Shown here in pieces: positions 1 to 7,940 of a stretch of DNA of 64,000 bases; the first letter of the stretch is position 1; each line of letters opens with the position of its first letter. The translations under genes and the position numbers were made by a program. The stretch comes from JAFLBI01 sp964616465 (GTDB lineage Bacteria > Bacteroidota > Bacteroidia > Chitinophagales > Chitinophagaceae). The DNA is taken from NCBI GenBank assembly GCA_964616465.1, contig CAZTTO010000006.1:1-64000 (forward strand). The letters are read 5' to 3'. The notes below the pieces were generated by a model. It made no database searches. It had not been told where the DNA came from and was given only the letters and a program-made list of their open reading frames with translations.

Positions 1-1
1 T

Positions 2-592
2 TTTTTGATAAATATCACAATGCCCGAGAGGAAAATTAAACAGGCATTAATTGAAACAGCAAATATTCCGGCAGGAGTAAAAGTATTGGATTTTGGGTGC
101 GGTACAGCTACACTAACTATTATGGTGAAAGAGATATACCCTGAGGCGAAGGTGACAGGGATTGATGTGGATAGAGAAATATTAGACAGGGCAATTCAAA
201 AAGTAAAAGAAAAGAAGTTAGATATTTTTTTACTGGATTATGATGGAAGGCAACTTCCCTTTCAGCCTAATGCATTTGACAGAACCTTATCCTGCTTAGT
301 GTTTCATCATCTTGATACAGAAACAAAGCAAAAAGTTCTTGCAGAAATATTCAGGGTTTTAAATAAAGATGGTCAGTTGCTCATTGCCGACTTTGGCCGT
401 TCCAAATCATGGATTCAAAGAACGCTTTTTAATATAATAAGAGGCCTGGATGGATTTAAATCAACAGATGCAAATGCTAAAGGACAATTGCCTGAATTAA
501 TTTCAGATGCCGGATTTGAAAATGTGGTAATTAAAAAGCGTTTCAAAACCATGTTTGGAGAAGTTCAAATTTATAAAGCAATAAAACAATAA
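2..592 (+). CDS. Class I SAM-dependent methyltransferase, 5' end outside window
   Basis: This is the C-terminal part of a SAM-dependent methyltransferase of the Methyltransf_11/UbiE type. The frame is open to the left edge. SAM motif I (VLDFGCGTATLT) comes only about 25 residues after the first in-window ATG (position 20), while this family normally has a longer N-terminal region, so the true start is very likely upstream of the window. The acidic residues of motif II (GIDVD) and a hydrophobic LSCLVFHHL segment follow in the expected order. The substrate cannot be told from sequence. It ends 6 nt before the DUF2911 gene, so it probably shares a transcript with the metal-resistance genes downstream. 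Confidence 0.8.
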   Translation, partial: FLINITMPERKIKQALIETANIPAGVKVLDFGCGTATLTIMVKEIYPEAKVTGIDVDREILDRAIQKVKEKKLDIFLLDYDGRQLPFQPNAFDRTLSCLVFHHLDTETKQKVLAEIFRVLNKDGQLLIADFGRSKSWIQRTLFNIIRGLDGFKSTDANAKGQLPELISDAGFENVVIKKRFKTMFGEVQIYKAIKQ

Positions 593-598
593 CGCAAT

Positions 599-1171
599 AT
601 GAAGAAATCTTATGTAACAGCAATTCTGTCATTCATCTTCTTCCTGATGTTTCAATATGCCTCAGCTCAGAAAACAGAAGAAGTATGCTATAACCCAAAT
701 CTTATAAAAGACACCACCAAAAAAAGTATCAAGTCAATGGCTTATGCCATTGTGAATGGTGATAGCATTAAAATCAATTATCATTCACCTGGTGTACGCA
801 AAAGAATTATATGGGGTGGTCTTGTTCCTTATGATGAAGTATGGGTAACGGGGGCACATGATGCCACTACTTTGGAAATGCCAAAAGCATTTGTTGTAAA
901 TGGTAAAGAAATACCTGCAGGTAAATATGCCTTATTCTCCATCCCCGGCGAAACGGAATGGATATTGATTATAAATAGAAACTGGAAACAGCATCTTGCA
1001 ACAGAGTATGATGAAAAGGAGGATGTTGTCAGGATTAAAGTGAAACCGAAAACGGTTAATCATACAGAGCGGTTGCAATATTTTATTGAAACAGGAAAAG
1101 GCAATGGCGGAAAGATAGCGGTAGCATGGGAGAAAATAAGAGTAGAGTTTCTATTTGTACTTAAAAACTAA
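599..1171 (+). CDS. DUF2911 family secreted protein
   Basis: The 190-aa product has an N-terminal signal peptide (lysine pair, hydrophobic core, cleavage near ASAQ at about residue 24). The DUF2911 pattern follows: a YHSPGVRKR-like segment, WGGLVPYDEVWVTGAHDATT and a GKYALFSIPG segment. DUF2911 proteins are common exported proteins of Bacteroidota whose biochemical role is not established. The gene lies between a methyltransferase gene and a CopB-type ATPase gene with gaps of 6 and 3 nt, which suggests co-transcription with metal-resistance genes. A role in envelope metal stress is only an inference from position. Confidence 0.85.
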   Translation: MKKSYVTAILSFIFFLMFQYASAQKTEEVCYNPNLIKDTTKKSIKSMAYAIVNGDSIKINYHSPGVRKRIIWGGLVPYDEVWVTGAHDATTLEMPKAFVVNGKEIPAGKYALFSIPGETEWILIINRNWKQHLATEYDEKEDVVRIKVKPKTVNHTERLQYFIETGKGNGGKIAVAWEKIRVEFLFVLKN

Positions 1172-1174
1172 ACA

Positions 1175-3454
1175 ATGGAACATAATCACCATAGCCGTGA
1201 ACTATACACCTGCCCGATGCATCCTGAAGTAATACAGGATAAGCCAGGCAATTGTCCTAAATGCGGAATGAATCTTGTGCTTGATAACGGTAAAGATGAG
1301 AAACATTCACATAATCTTGATGAAGAAAAAAAAGTGGCAAGGTATCCGGTTAATGAGCATCATACTGCAACAACGGAGGAAAAGCAATCATTACAATCGT
1401 TTCAGAAATACACCTGTCCAATGCATCCGCAAATTATTCAGGACAGTCCAGGCAATTGCCCTTTGTGTGGGATGACACTCGTACCACTTACTAAACCGGG
1501 TACTCATGGCGGACATGAAACACATTCAGCGGGTATAGCAGATTTCAAAAAACGATTTTATGTTGTGCTGATTCTTACGATTCCAATTATGCTGCTTTCA
1601 GAAATGATTCAGCATTGGCTCAATATTCATTTCAGCTTTCCCGGCTCCGGATATGTGCTGCTTATTCTGTCATCAATTGTTTTCTTTTATGGCGGCTGGC
1701 CATTTCTAAAAGGATTGGTTGGGGAAATGAGAGCTAAAAATCCCGGAATGATGACACTTGTTGCATTTGCCATATCTGTAGCATATATCTACAGTGTGGC
1801 AACTGTGTTTGGATTAAAGGGGATGGATTTCTTTTGGGAACTGGCTACTTTAATCCTTATCATGTTGTTAGGTCATTGGATAGAAATGAAATCTGTTGCC
1901 GGTGCATCGAGAGAGTTAGAGTTATTGGTGCAGTTGATGCCTGATGATGCACATTTGGTGAATGAAGATAAAGTAACAGATGTAAAAACAGAAACTCTTA
2001 AAGAAGGTGATGTGATACTTATCAAACCAGGTGAGAAGGTTGCCGCAGATGGCGTTATTGCAGATGGTGAAAGTTATCTTAATGAATCTATGCTCACAGG
2101 CGAGTCGAAACCTGTAGAAAAAACAAAGGGTGATAAAGTAATTGCCGGTTCCATCAATGGCAACGGAGCTATTAAAGTAACTGTAGCTCATGGTGCAACG
2201 GATTCTTATTTATCACAGGTGATAAAGCTGGTACAGGATGCACAGAAGTCCAAGTCAAAAACACAATTGATAGCAGATACGGCGGCAAGATGGCTTACGC
2301 TGATTGCGATTGTAGCAGGCATTGCCACATTTCTTGTATGGTATTTATCAGGAAAAGATTTGGCGTTTTCCATTGAGAGAATGGTAACGGTAATTGTTAT
2401 TTGTTGTCCTCATGCTTTGGGATTGGCAGTACCGCTGGTTGTTGCAAAATCAACTGCACTTTCAGCAAAGCATGGGCTATTGATTAAAAACAGAACAGCA
2501 TTTGAAAACTCAAGAAAAATTACCACACTTGTATTTGATAAAACCGGTACACTTACCGTAGGAAAATTTGAAGTATCAAAAATTATTTCATTAACTGAAG
2601 GTCTTTCTGAAAATGAATTGTTGAAATACGCTGCTGCATTGGAACAAAATTCTGAACATCCTATTGCAACAGGTATTATTCAAAAAGCAAAAGATTTATC
2701 TGTTCCAATTCCATCAGCCGGTAATTTTAATGCTATTACAGGAAAAGGTGTTGAAGCAACTGTTGACAACAACGACATTAAAGTAGTAAGTCCGGGTTAT
2801 CTGAAAGAAAAAAGTATTTCACTCCCGGCAAATTACAATACTGATGCAACTGAAACAGTAGTGTTTGTTTTGGTAAATGATAAACTGGCTGGTTATATTT
2901 CATTGTCAGATAGTATTCGTCCTGAGTCGGCAGAAGCTATTAAAATATTGCATAGCAATAATATCAAATCTGTTTTACTGACAGGTGATAACAAACAAGT
3001 TGCAGAAACAGTTGCCAAAAAATTAGGTATGACGAGTTTCTTTGCCGAAGTATTGCCACATCAAAAATTGGAGAAAATAAAAGAGTTGCAGGATAAAGGC
3101 GAATACGTTGCAATGACAGGTGATGGTGTAAACGATGCTCCTGCATTGGCGCAAGCTGATGTGGGAATTGCAGTGGGTTCAGGTTCTGATATTGCCGCAG
3201 AAACAGCAGGGATTGTTTTGGTAAACAGCAATCCAAAAGATGTTGTTTCATTGATTCAGTTTGGCAAAGCCACTTACAGAAAGATGATTCAGAATTTAAT
3301 TTGGGCAACAGGTTACAATGTGGTGGCTTTACCATTGGCGGCAGGTGTATTGTACAAAATGGGAATCTTATTAAGCCCTGCTGCCGGTGCGGTGTTGATG
3401 AGTGTAAGTACTGTTGTGGTGGCTATTAATGCAAGTCTGTTGAAAGTAAAATAG
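1175..3454 (+). CDS. copB: CopB-type heavy-metal P1B-ATPase with tandem metal-binding motifs
   Basis: This 759-aa integral membrane pump is predicted to export copper or silver using ATP. Two copies of the short heavy-metal-binding motif occur at the N-terminus (TCPMHP...C..CGM, residues 12-32 and 80-100; cysteines 13, 27, 30 and 81, 95, 98), embedded in His-rich sequence. The membrane metal site is CPH (411-413), the signature of the CopB/P1B-3 group, where CopA-type pumps have CPC. The phosphorylated aspartate is D455 in DKTGTLT and the hinge motif is GDGVND (649-654). Length and motif order are complete. It is the core of the metal cargo and is followed 19 nt later by a DUF6122 gene. Whether it moves Cu(I), Cu(II) or Ag(I) cannot be decided from sequence. 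Confidence 0.93.
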   Translation: MEHNHHSRELYTCPMHPEVIQDKPGNCPKCGMNLVLDNGKDEKHSHNLDEEKKVARYPVNEHHTATTEEKQSLQSFQKYTCPMHPQIIQDSPGNCPLCGMTLVPLTKPGTHGGHETHSAGIADFKKRFYVVLILTIPIMLLSEMIQHWLNIHFSFPGSGYVLLILSSIVFFYGGWPFLKGLVGEMRAKNPGMMTLVAFAISVAYIYSVATVFGLKGMDFFWELATLILIMLLGHWIEMKSVAGASRELELLVQLMPDDAHLVNEDKVTDVKTETLKEGDVILIKPGEKVAADGVIADGESYLNESMLTGESKPVEKTKGDKVIAGSINGNGAIKVTVAHGATDSYLSQVIKLVQDAQKSKSKTQLIADTAARWLTLIAIVAGIATFLVWYLSGKDLAFSIERMVTVIVICCPHALGLAVPLVVAKSTALSAKHGLLIKNRTAFENSRKITTLVFDKTGTLTVGKFEVSKIISLTEGLSENELLKYAAALEQNSEHPIATGIIQKAKDLSVPIPSAGNFNAITGKGVEATVDNNDIKVVSPGYLKEKSISLPANYNTDATETVVFVLVNDKLAGYISLSDSIRPESAEAIKILHSNNIKSVLLTGDNKQVAETVAKKLGMTSFFAEVLPHQKLEKIKELQDKGEYVAMTGDGVNDAPALAQADVGIAVGSGSDIAAETAGIVLVNSNPKDVVSLIQFGKATYRKMIQNLIWATGYNVVALPLAAGVLYKMGILLSPAAGAVLMSVSTVVVAINASLLKVK

Positions 3455-3473
3455 CGTTAGCTGATAAAAGAGA

Positions 3474-3803
3474 ATGGAAGTTATTCAGAAGGTTATTCAT
3501 TATTTTCTGCATTTTATTTTTCCTCTGGGAATAGCTTTTGTCTTTTACAGAGAAAGATGGGAACGAACGTACCTGATATTATTGGTAACAATGGTGATAG
3601 ATTTCGACCATTTATTAGCAGTTCCTGTTTACAATCCCTGCCGTTGCAGCATAGGCTTTCATCCCCTGCACAGTTATATCGCTATAGTATTATATGCTTT
3701 GCTGTTTTTGTTTCCGAAGTTCCGTATCATATCAATCGGATTATTAATGCACATGGCTGCAGACTATATTGATTGTATTTTTATTAATTATACTTGTAAC
3801 TAA
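3474..3803 (+). CDS. DUF6122 family membrane protein
   Basis: A 109-aa small membrane protein with about four hydrophobic segments. It carries the DUF6122 features: an N-terminal HYFLHFIFPLG helix, the acidic D-FDHLLA motif, a Cys-Arg-Cys-containing CRCSIGFHPLHS segment and a C-terminal HMAADYIDC helix. The conserved His and Asp residues in or near membrane helices look like a metal or catalytic site, but no function is established. It starts 19 nt after copB and is followed 11 nt later by a PepSY gene, so it is probably part of the same metal-resistance operon. Confidence 0.8.
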   Translation: MEVIQKVIHYFLHFIFPLGIAFVFYRERWERTYLILLVTMVIDFDHLLAVPVYNPCRCSIGFHPLHSYIAIVLYALLFLFPKFRIISIGLLMHMAADYIDCIFINYTCN

Positions 3804-3814
3804 TATTACTGTTT

Positions 3815-4594
3815 ATGGCAAAAAGCAAACACTACTATATCCGAAAAACACACCGCTGGCTCGGTGTTATTTTAGGCATCCAGTTTTTATTATGGACAAT
3901 TGGCGGTCTGTATTTCAGTTGGAGCAATATGGATGAAGTACACGGAGATTTTCAAAAAAGAAATGCACCACTGCTATCATCTAATATATCATTAATTTCC
4001 CCAACAATGGTTTTGGATACAATTAAGAAAGTTCACCGGATAGATTCAGTTGTATCAATTCAATTGATTGAAATATTGGGTAAACCTTTTTACCAGGTTC
4101 GTTGTATCAGTGCTATTCACAACCATGCAAATCATGAACATGATATGCAGGAAATGAACCATCTTGCCAATGCAGAAACAGGTCAGCTTCGTGGCCCACT
4201 TACAAAAGAAGAAGCAGTTGAAGTAGCCAAAATGAGATTTAATGGTGAGCCAAAAGTAAAATTAGTTGAATACCTGACAGGTACAAATAGTCACCATGAG
4301 TACCGGGAAAATCCTCTGCCTGCTTATGCTATCACATTTGAGCATCCGTCAAAAACCACCGTTTACGTTGCCAGCGAATTAGGAACTGTAGAGAAATTCC
4401 GTAATAACAAATGGAGAGTATTTGATTTCCTCTGGATGATGCACACGATGGATTATGAAAGCAGAGACCATATTGGAAATTGGTTGCTCAGGGCATTTTC
4501 TATATTTGGTTTGGTTACAGTAATGAGTGGGTTTGCATTGTTTTTTGTTAGCTCAAAGAGGCCTAAGCCGAAGAATCCAGGTGAACATAAATAA
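3815..4594 (+). CDS. PepSY domain membrane protein
   Basis: The 259-aa product begins with a basic stretch and a transmembrane helix (about residues 15-35, HRWLGVILGIQFLLWTIGG). A periplasmic PepSY-like region follows (VLDTIKK...; EEAVEVAKMRF), then a second helix near the C-terminus (about 225-245, FSIFGLVTVMSGFALFFV). This matches the PepSY-associated TM family, several members of which accompany iron or copper transport genes. A His-rich loop (HNHANHEHD) between the helices could bind metal. It is the last gene of the copper block. Confidence 0.82.
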   Translation: MAKSKHYYIRKTHRWLGVILGIQFLLWTIGGLYFSWSNMDEVHGDFQKRNAPLLSSNISLISPTMVLDTIKKVHRIDSVVSIQLIEILGKPFYQVRCISAIHNHANHEHDMQEMNHLANAETGQLRGPLTKEEAVEVAKMRFNGEPKVKLVEYLTGTNSHHEYRENPLPAYAITFEHPSKTTVYVASELGTVEKFRNNKWRVFDFLWMMHTMDYESRDHIGNWLLRAFSIFGLVTVMSGFALFFVSSKRPKPKNPGEHK

Positions 4595-4696
4595 CATCAA
4601 GGTGAATTTCTTAATTATTATCACAAAGTAAATTAATTGATACAAAAGATTGATTAAATCCGACAACATTTACTTTAAAAAACCCATTTACACATT

Positions 4697-4828
4697 GTGG
4701 AATTTGCTACTAAATTATATCTTCAATGTGAAGAACAGCTAAACTTTATACATCTTGAAACAGATGACCCTTTAAAAGAAGCGGAGCTATCTATTCAGGT
4801 AATTGTAAATGCTTTGGGTCAGTTATAA
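4697..4828 (+). pseudogene. rteC: N-terminal fragment of rteC, cut off by an in-frame TAA
   Basis: Reading from GTG 4697 gives 43 codons ending at TAA 4826-4828. The translated residues (LYLQCEEQLNFI, then LKEAELSIQVIVNAL) look like the N-terminal helical region of RteC proteins, which contain an L(K)..E.SI..I...L pattern. The frame is the same as that of the following 234-aa RteC region, and only two codons separate the stop from its ATG. Replacing this single TAA would give one RteC of normal length. It is therefore best read as the amputated 5' end of rteC. Confidence 0.6.
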
Positions 4829-4834
4829 AAGCAA

Positions 4835-5539
4835 ATGAGCAAACATAAATTCAGGACGCAGTCAGAAGAAATAAAATTTTTCAAACACACAAAACCTCAA
4901 TTTGTTTCAAAGTTGATTTTTCATATAAGTGTTTATAACATTCACAGCAAGATGCCGAAAGGAGGCGAAAAAATTGTAAGAAAATATTTGAATCACGAAC
5001 TACAAAACCTTAGAAGATATTTTGATAACAATTTAGACTTTTATAAATACTATCGTACAGGGAGTAACTATTTGGACCACAAATATTTTGTTAGAGGCAA
5101 ATATGATATTCGGTTAACCCTTGATACATTCTATTTTGAAACAGACCCATTATTCAGTACCAGCCACGATTATAAGGTGGCGAAAATTATTGCTAATGAC
5201 TTATTGCAGGTTTATCTGGAAGATGCCATTTCATCACTTGAAAGAAAAGATACGAATATGGTTACACAAGATTTTCCCAAGGTTAAGCTCTACTGGACAG
5301 AGAGTAAAACCGCTCTTATTGAATTGATTTATGCCCTTCATTCCGAAGGAGCCATTGACAATGGCAAAGCCGACATAAAAGTCATTGCTGATATGTTTGA
5401 GCATCTGTTTAATGTTGAATTAGGGGATTACTACCGTACATTTCTTGAAATAAAAGTCCGAAAAAATGGTCGTACTAAATTTATTGACTCTCTCAAACAA
5501 GCATTAATTAAACGAATGGATGAGGCTGACGATAAGTAG
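4835..5539 (+). CDS. rteC: RteC domain protein, missing its N-terminus
   Basis: The 234-aa product matches the main body of RteC, the regulator of excision genes in CTnDOT-type conjugative transposons. Recognisable parts are EIKFFKHTKPQFVSKLIFH, the block LDFYKYYRTGSNYLDHKYFV and the STSHDYKVAKIIANDLLQVY helix. RteC proteins are usually about 280 aa. The missing part is present just upstream in the same frame behind a TAA codon. The protein may still be made by re-initiation at ATG 4835, 6 nt after that stop, or the gene may be a pseudogene. Its presence is the best single sign that the region belongs to an integrative element. Confidence 0.85.
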   Translation: MSKHKFRTQSEEIKFFKHTKPQFVSKLIFHISVYNIHSKMPKGGEKIVRKYLNHELQNLRRYFDNNLDFYKYYRTGSNYLDHKYFVRGKYDIRLTLDTFYFETDPLFSTSHDYKVAKIIANDLLQVYLEDAISSLERKDTNMVTQDFPKVKLYWTESKTALIELIYALHSEGAIDNGKADIKVIADMFEHLFNVELGDYYRTFLEIKVRKNGRTKFIDSLKQALIKRMDEADDK

Positions 5540-5651
5540 CCATTTGCTTTAGTTTGTTTTGAAAAAAATCTTTCCCATGTTGGTATCATCTTGGGAAACA
5601 ATCTCACCCAAACCATATTTTTTTGTGCCATACTAAATTTCACCACAACGT

Positions 5652-5969
5652 ATGGCAGTTAATATTGTAACCAAAGAAGACCTGACTGAGTTCAGACACC
5701 AATTGTTGGATGATTTAAAAACCTTCATCCACACAAAACCACTTAAACAAAAACAATGGCTAAAAAGCAGCGAAGTCCGCAAGCTGCTTAAAATATCACC
5801 AGGCACGTTGCAAAATCTTCGCATTAACGGCACACTCTCCTTTACAAAAATCGGCAGCATCATTTACTACAGTTCTGAAGATATTGAAGCTTTGCTGGAG
5901 GATAATAAGAAGCAAGCTATAGTGGAGCACACTCTTTTCGGAAAACTAAAGAAAGGAGGAAACCCATGA
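5652..5969 (+). CDS. Helix-turn-helix (HTH_17/MerR-like) DNA-binding protein
   Basis: A 105-aa protein of the excisionase-like helix-turn-helix group found in Bacteroidota mobile elements. The core is WLKSSEVRKLLKISPGTLQNLRINGTL followed by FTKIGSIIYYSSEDIEALL (residues about 37-80), the usual layout of HTH_17 with a wing. The N-terminal part is a probable coiled helix. Its stop overlaps the start of the next gene by ATGA (5966-5969), indicating translational coupling. A role in controlling excision or replication of the element is inferred from its family and place. Confidence 0.85.
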   Translation: MAVNIVTKEDLTEFRHQLLDDLKTFIHTKPLKQKQWLKSSEVRKLLKISPGTLQNLRINGTLSFTKIGSIIYYSSEDIEALLEDNKKQAIVEHTLFGKLKKGGNP

Positions 5970-6715
5970 ACTATATCCGTCACCTTGCAGGTTTCTTTGA
6001 ACGGGTGGCCGCTGATGAGCGGCTCAATCCAACACATATCAGCATGTATGTTTCACTATTCCAGTTTTGGAATGCAAGCCGCTTTAAAAATCCAATAAGC
6101 ATTTCACGGAATGAATTAATGAGGGTGAGTAAAATAAGTGCCAAAGCAACTTATCACAAGTGTATGAAGGATTTGAATGACTTTGGTTATCTGAAATATA
6201 AACCCTCATTTAATCCATTCAAAGGAAGCCTTGTTTACTTGTTCAATTTTCAGACAAGTTCTGAACAGCCAGTTAGCACAGACCATACTAAAAACGAAAC
6301 AGGTGCTGAACAAGCACAAGAGCCTTACATAAACGCTTCAAACATTACAAACCAAACTTCTTTAAACTTGGGTGAGCCAGCACAAAAAAAAGAAGTTCAA
6401 AAAGTGAACAGGCAGGGAAAGAAAGAAAAAAGTTCCGCCAAAAAAGAAAGAAATGTTTTTGTGGTGCCAAAGCTTACCCAGGTGCAGGAGTATTTTGCAT
6501 CACAAAAATTCCCACCTGTTGAAGCATCCAAGTTTTACAACTATTTCCAAAGCAATGGCTGGCTGGTTGGCGGCAGAACAAAAATGAAAGACTGGCAAGC
6601 TGCAGCCCGTAACTGGATGCTGAATGCAAACAAATTTGCCAAAGGCAAACCCGTAAAGCCCAAAGCCAAACATCTTCATGCAACAACCAATAAAAACTAT
6701 TCAGAGCCGCTATAA
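5966..6715 (+). CDS. Replication-initiator-like winged-helix protein of the element
   Basis: The 249-aa product has an N-terminal region (residues 1-95) that reads as a winged helix of the kind found in phage and plasmid replication organisers (LNPTHISMYVSLFQFWN, then ISRNELMRVSKISAKATYHKC). A low-complexity Lys/Gln-rich linker follows (about 100-165), then a C-terminal helical domain (VQEYFASQKFPPVEASKFYNYF...DWQAAARNWM) like the C-terminus of DnaD/replisome-organiser proteins. Next to a DnaC-like ATPase gene this arrangement suggests an initiator plus helicase-loader pair. It overlaps the following gene by 38 nt. No exact family name can be assigned by eye. Confidence 0.65.
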   Translation: MNYIRHLAGFFERVAADERLNPTHISMYVSLFQFWNASRFKNPISISRNELMRVSKISAKATYHKCMKDLNDFGYLKYKPSFNPFKGSLVYLFNFQTSSEQPVSTDHTKNETGAEQAQEPYINASNITNQTSLNLGEPAQKKEVQKVNRQGKKEKSSAKKERNVFVVPKLTQVQEYFASQKFPPVEASKFYNYFQSNGWLVGGRTKMKDWQAAARNWMLNANKFAKGKPVKPKAKHLHATTNKNYSEPL

Positions 6716-7313
6716 CTACAACGATGTTTGGGAGTGGCTGCAACAAAAAGGGAAAGAAGTATATGGCAAAAAATTTCAACTGCATGAAGAAGATAAGTCA
6801 ACCGTTTACCTGCTGCTTTGCTGGTTCTTACAAGACGACATTGCAGCCCCGGAGTTAGAGCTTGATTTAGAGAAAGGCATTTTGCTAAGTGGCCCGGTTG
6901 GTTGTGGTAAAACAACGCTGATGAGTTTGATGCGGTATGTAACACAGGAAAAATACAAGTTCATTATGAAATCATGCAGGGATGCAAGTTTTGAGTTTAT
7001 TGAAGATGGTTTTTCTGTCATTCATAAGTACAGCAGAGGGGCATTGTATCAGCACAACCCAAAGAATTACTGTTTTGATGATTTGGGAGTAGAAAGCAGT
7101 TTGAAATATTATGGCAATGAGTGTAACGTAATGGCAGAGATACTTTTAACCAGGTACGATTTATTTATCAGCCAAAATCTTATTACCCATGTAACTACAA
7201 ATCTTTCGGCCAGTGAAATTGAGGAAATGTACGGCAACCGGTTGCGAAGCAGAATGAGAGAAATGCTAAATCTCATTTCGTTTGATGCTAATTCAGCCGA
7301 CAAAAGAAGGTAA
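6678..7313 (+). CDS. DnaC/IstB-like AAA+ ATPase (helicase loader type)
   Basis: A 211-aa AAA+ ATPase. The Walker A motif is GPVGCGKTT (residues 72-80) and Walker B is CFDDLG with D134 and D135. Sensor-1-like THVTTNLSASEIEE and an arginine-rich RLRSRMREM finger follow. The size and motifs fit DnaC/IstB helicase loaders. The start at ATG 6678 overlaps the upstream initiator-like gene; no later in-frame ATG precedes the conserved region. It probably loads a host helicase at the element's replication origin. A diverged copy of its last 16 codons lies just downstream at 7365-7415. Confidence 0.85.
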   Translation: MQQPIKTIQSRYNYNDVWEWLQQKGKEVYGKKFQLHEEDKSTVYLLLCWFLQDDIAAPELELDLEKGILLSGPVGCGKTTLMSLMRYVTQEKYKFIMKSCRDASFEFIEDGFSVIHKYSRGALYQHNPKNYCFDDLGVESSLKYYGNECNVMAEILLTRYDLFISQNLITHVTTNLSASEIEEMYGNRLRSRMREMLNLISFDANSADKRR

Positions 7314-7364
7314 ATGAGATTAGCATTCACGAACACCAAAATAAAATAAAAATGAAGTGAGTAA

Positions 7365-7415
7365 ATGTTTAACCTCATAGCATTTAATAACAACTCAATT
7401 GATAAAAGACAATAA
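7365..7415 (+). pseudogene. Duplicated, diverged 3' end of the DnaC-like ATPase gene
   Basis: ATG 7365 to TAA 7415 encodes 16 residues (MFNLIAFNNNSIDKRQ) that align end to end with the last 16 residues of the ATPase just upstream (MLNLISFDANSADKRR, codons 7263-7310). Eleven of the 16 positions are identical and both copies end in a stop. The codon immediately before ATG 7365 is TAA, so nothing longer is open in this frame. It reads as the tail of a paralogous gene left behind by a recombination or deletion. Confidence 0.6.
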
Positions 7416-7429
7416 ACCAAAATCAAATT

Positions 7430-7873
7430 ATGAATATCAAAAATTACACATCAACAGTTGAAGCCAGCCGGAGCATGGCAAAAATTGAAGAACTGTTGGT
7501 AGAAATTGGTGCCAGTAATATCAACAAGCAATATGCAGATAAAATCTGCACTGGCATCACTTTCTTACTCTACGACCAGCAACTGCAGCAAACCTTACCT
7601 TTTCATCTGAAAGCACAGGTGGAAGAATGCTTTGCCATTCTTTGGCAGGATGTAAAGCGGCCACGGCCAGACACCAGGGCACAGATACAACAGCAAGCCA
7701 GCCGTACCGCCTGGAAAATCCTGTCCGATTGGACAGAAGTGCAATGCACCATGATTTTATTAGGCCAGGCAAAGCCCCTACAAATGTTCCTGCCCTTCAT
7801 GTACGATATGAAAACGAATGAAACACTGTTTGATAAGGTGAGCAATGGGAAGGTTAAGTTGCTACAAGGCTAA
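7430..7873 (+). CDS. Uncharacterised element-associated protein
   Basis: A 147-aa soluble, mostly helical protein with no signal peptide, membrane helix or known catalytic motif that I can recognise. Features visible are a helical N-terminal half (SRSMAKIEELLVEIGA), a Gln-rich middle (YDQQLQQTLPF; RAQIQQQASRTAWKILSDW) and a C-terminal QMFLPFMYD segment. Small proteins of this kind are often found after the helicase-loader gene in Bacteroidota elements. Codon use and position suggest a real gene. Function is unknown. Confidence 0.6.
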   Translation: MNIKNYTSTVEASRSMAKIEELLVEIGASNINKQYADKICTGITFLLYDQQLQQTLPFHLKAQVEECFAILWQDVKRPRPDTRAQIQQQASRTAWKILSDWTEVQCTMILLGQAKPLQMFLPFMYDMKTNETLFDKVSNGKVKLLQG

Positions 7874-7940
7874 AATTTAGACAGGTTTACTAATTTCTTT
7901 ATCAAATTGCCTTATATTTCAAGTCCTTCATTTTATAGAT

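Noticed and set aside
2964..3335. 123-codon minus-strand frame inside copB
   Set aside because: It is a shadow of the conserved ATPase hinge region.
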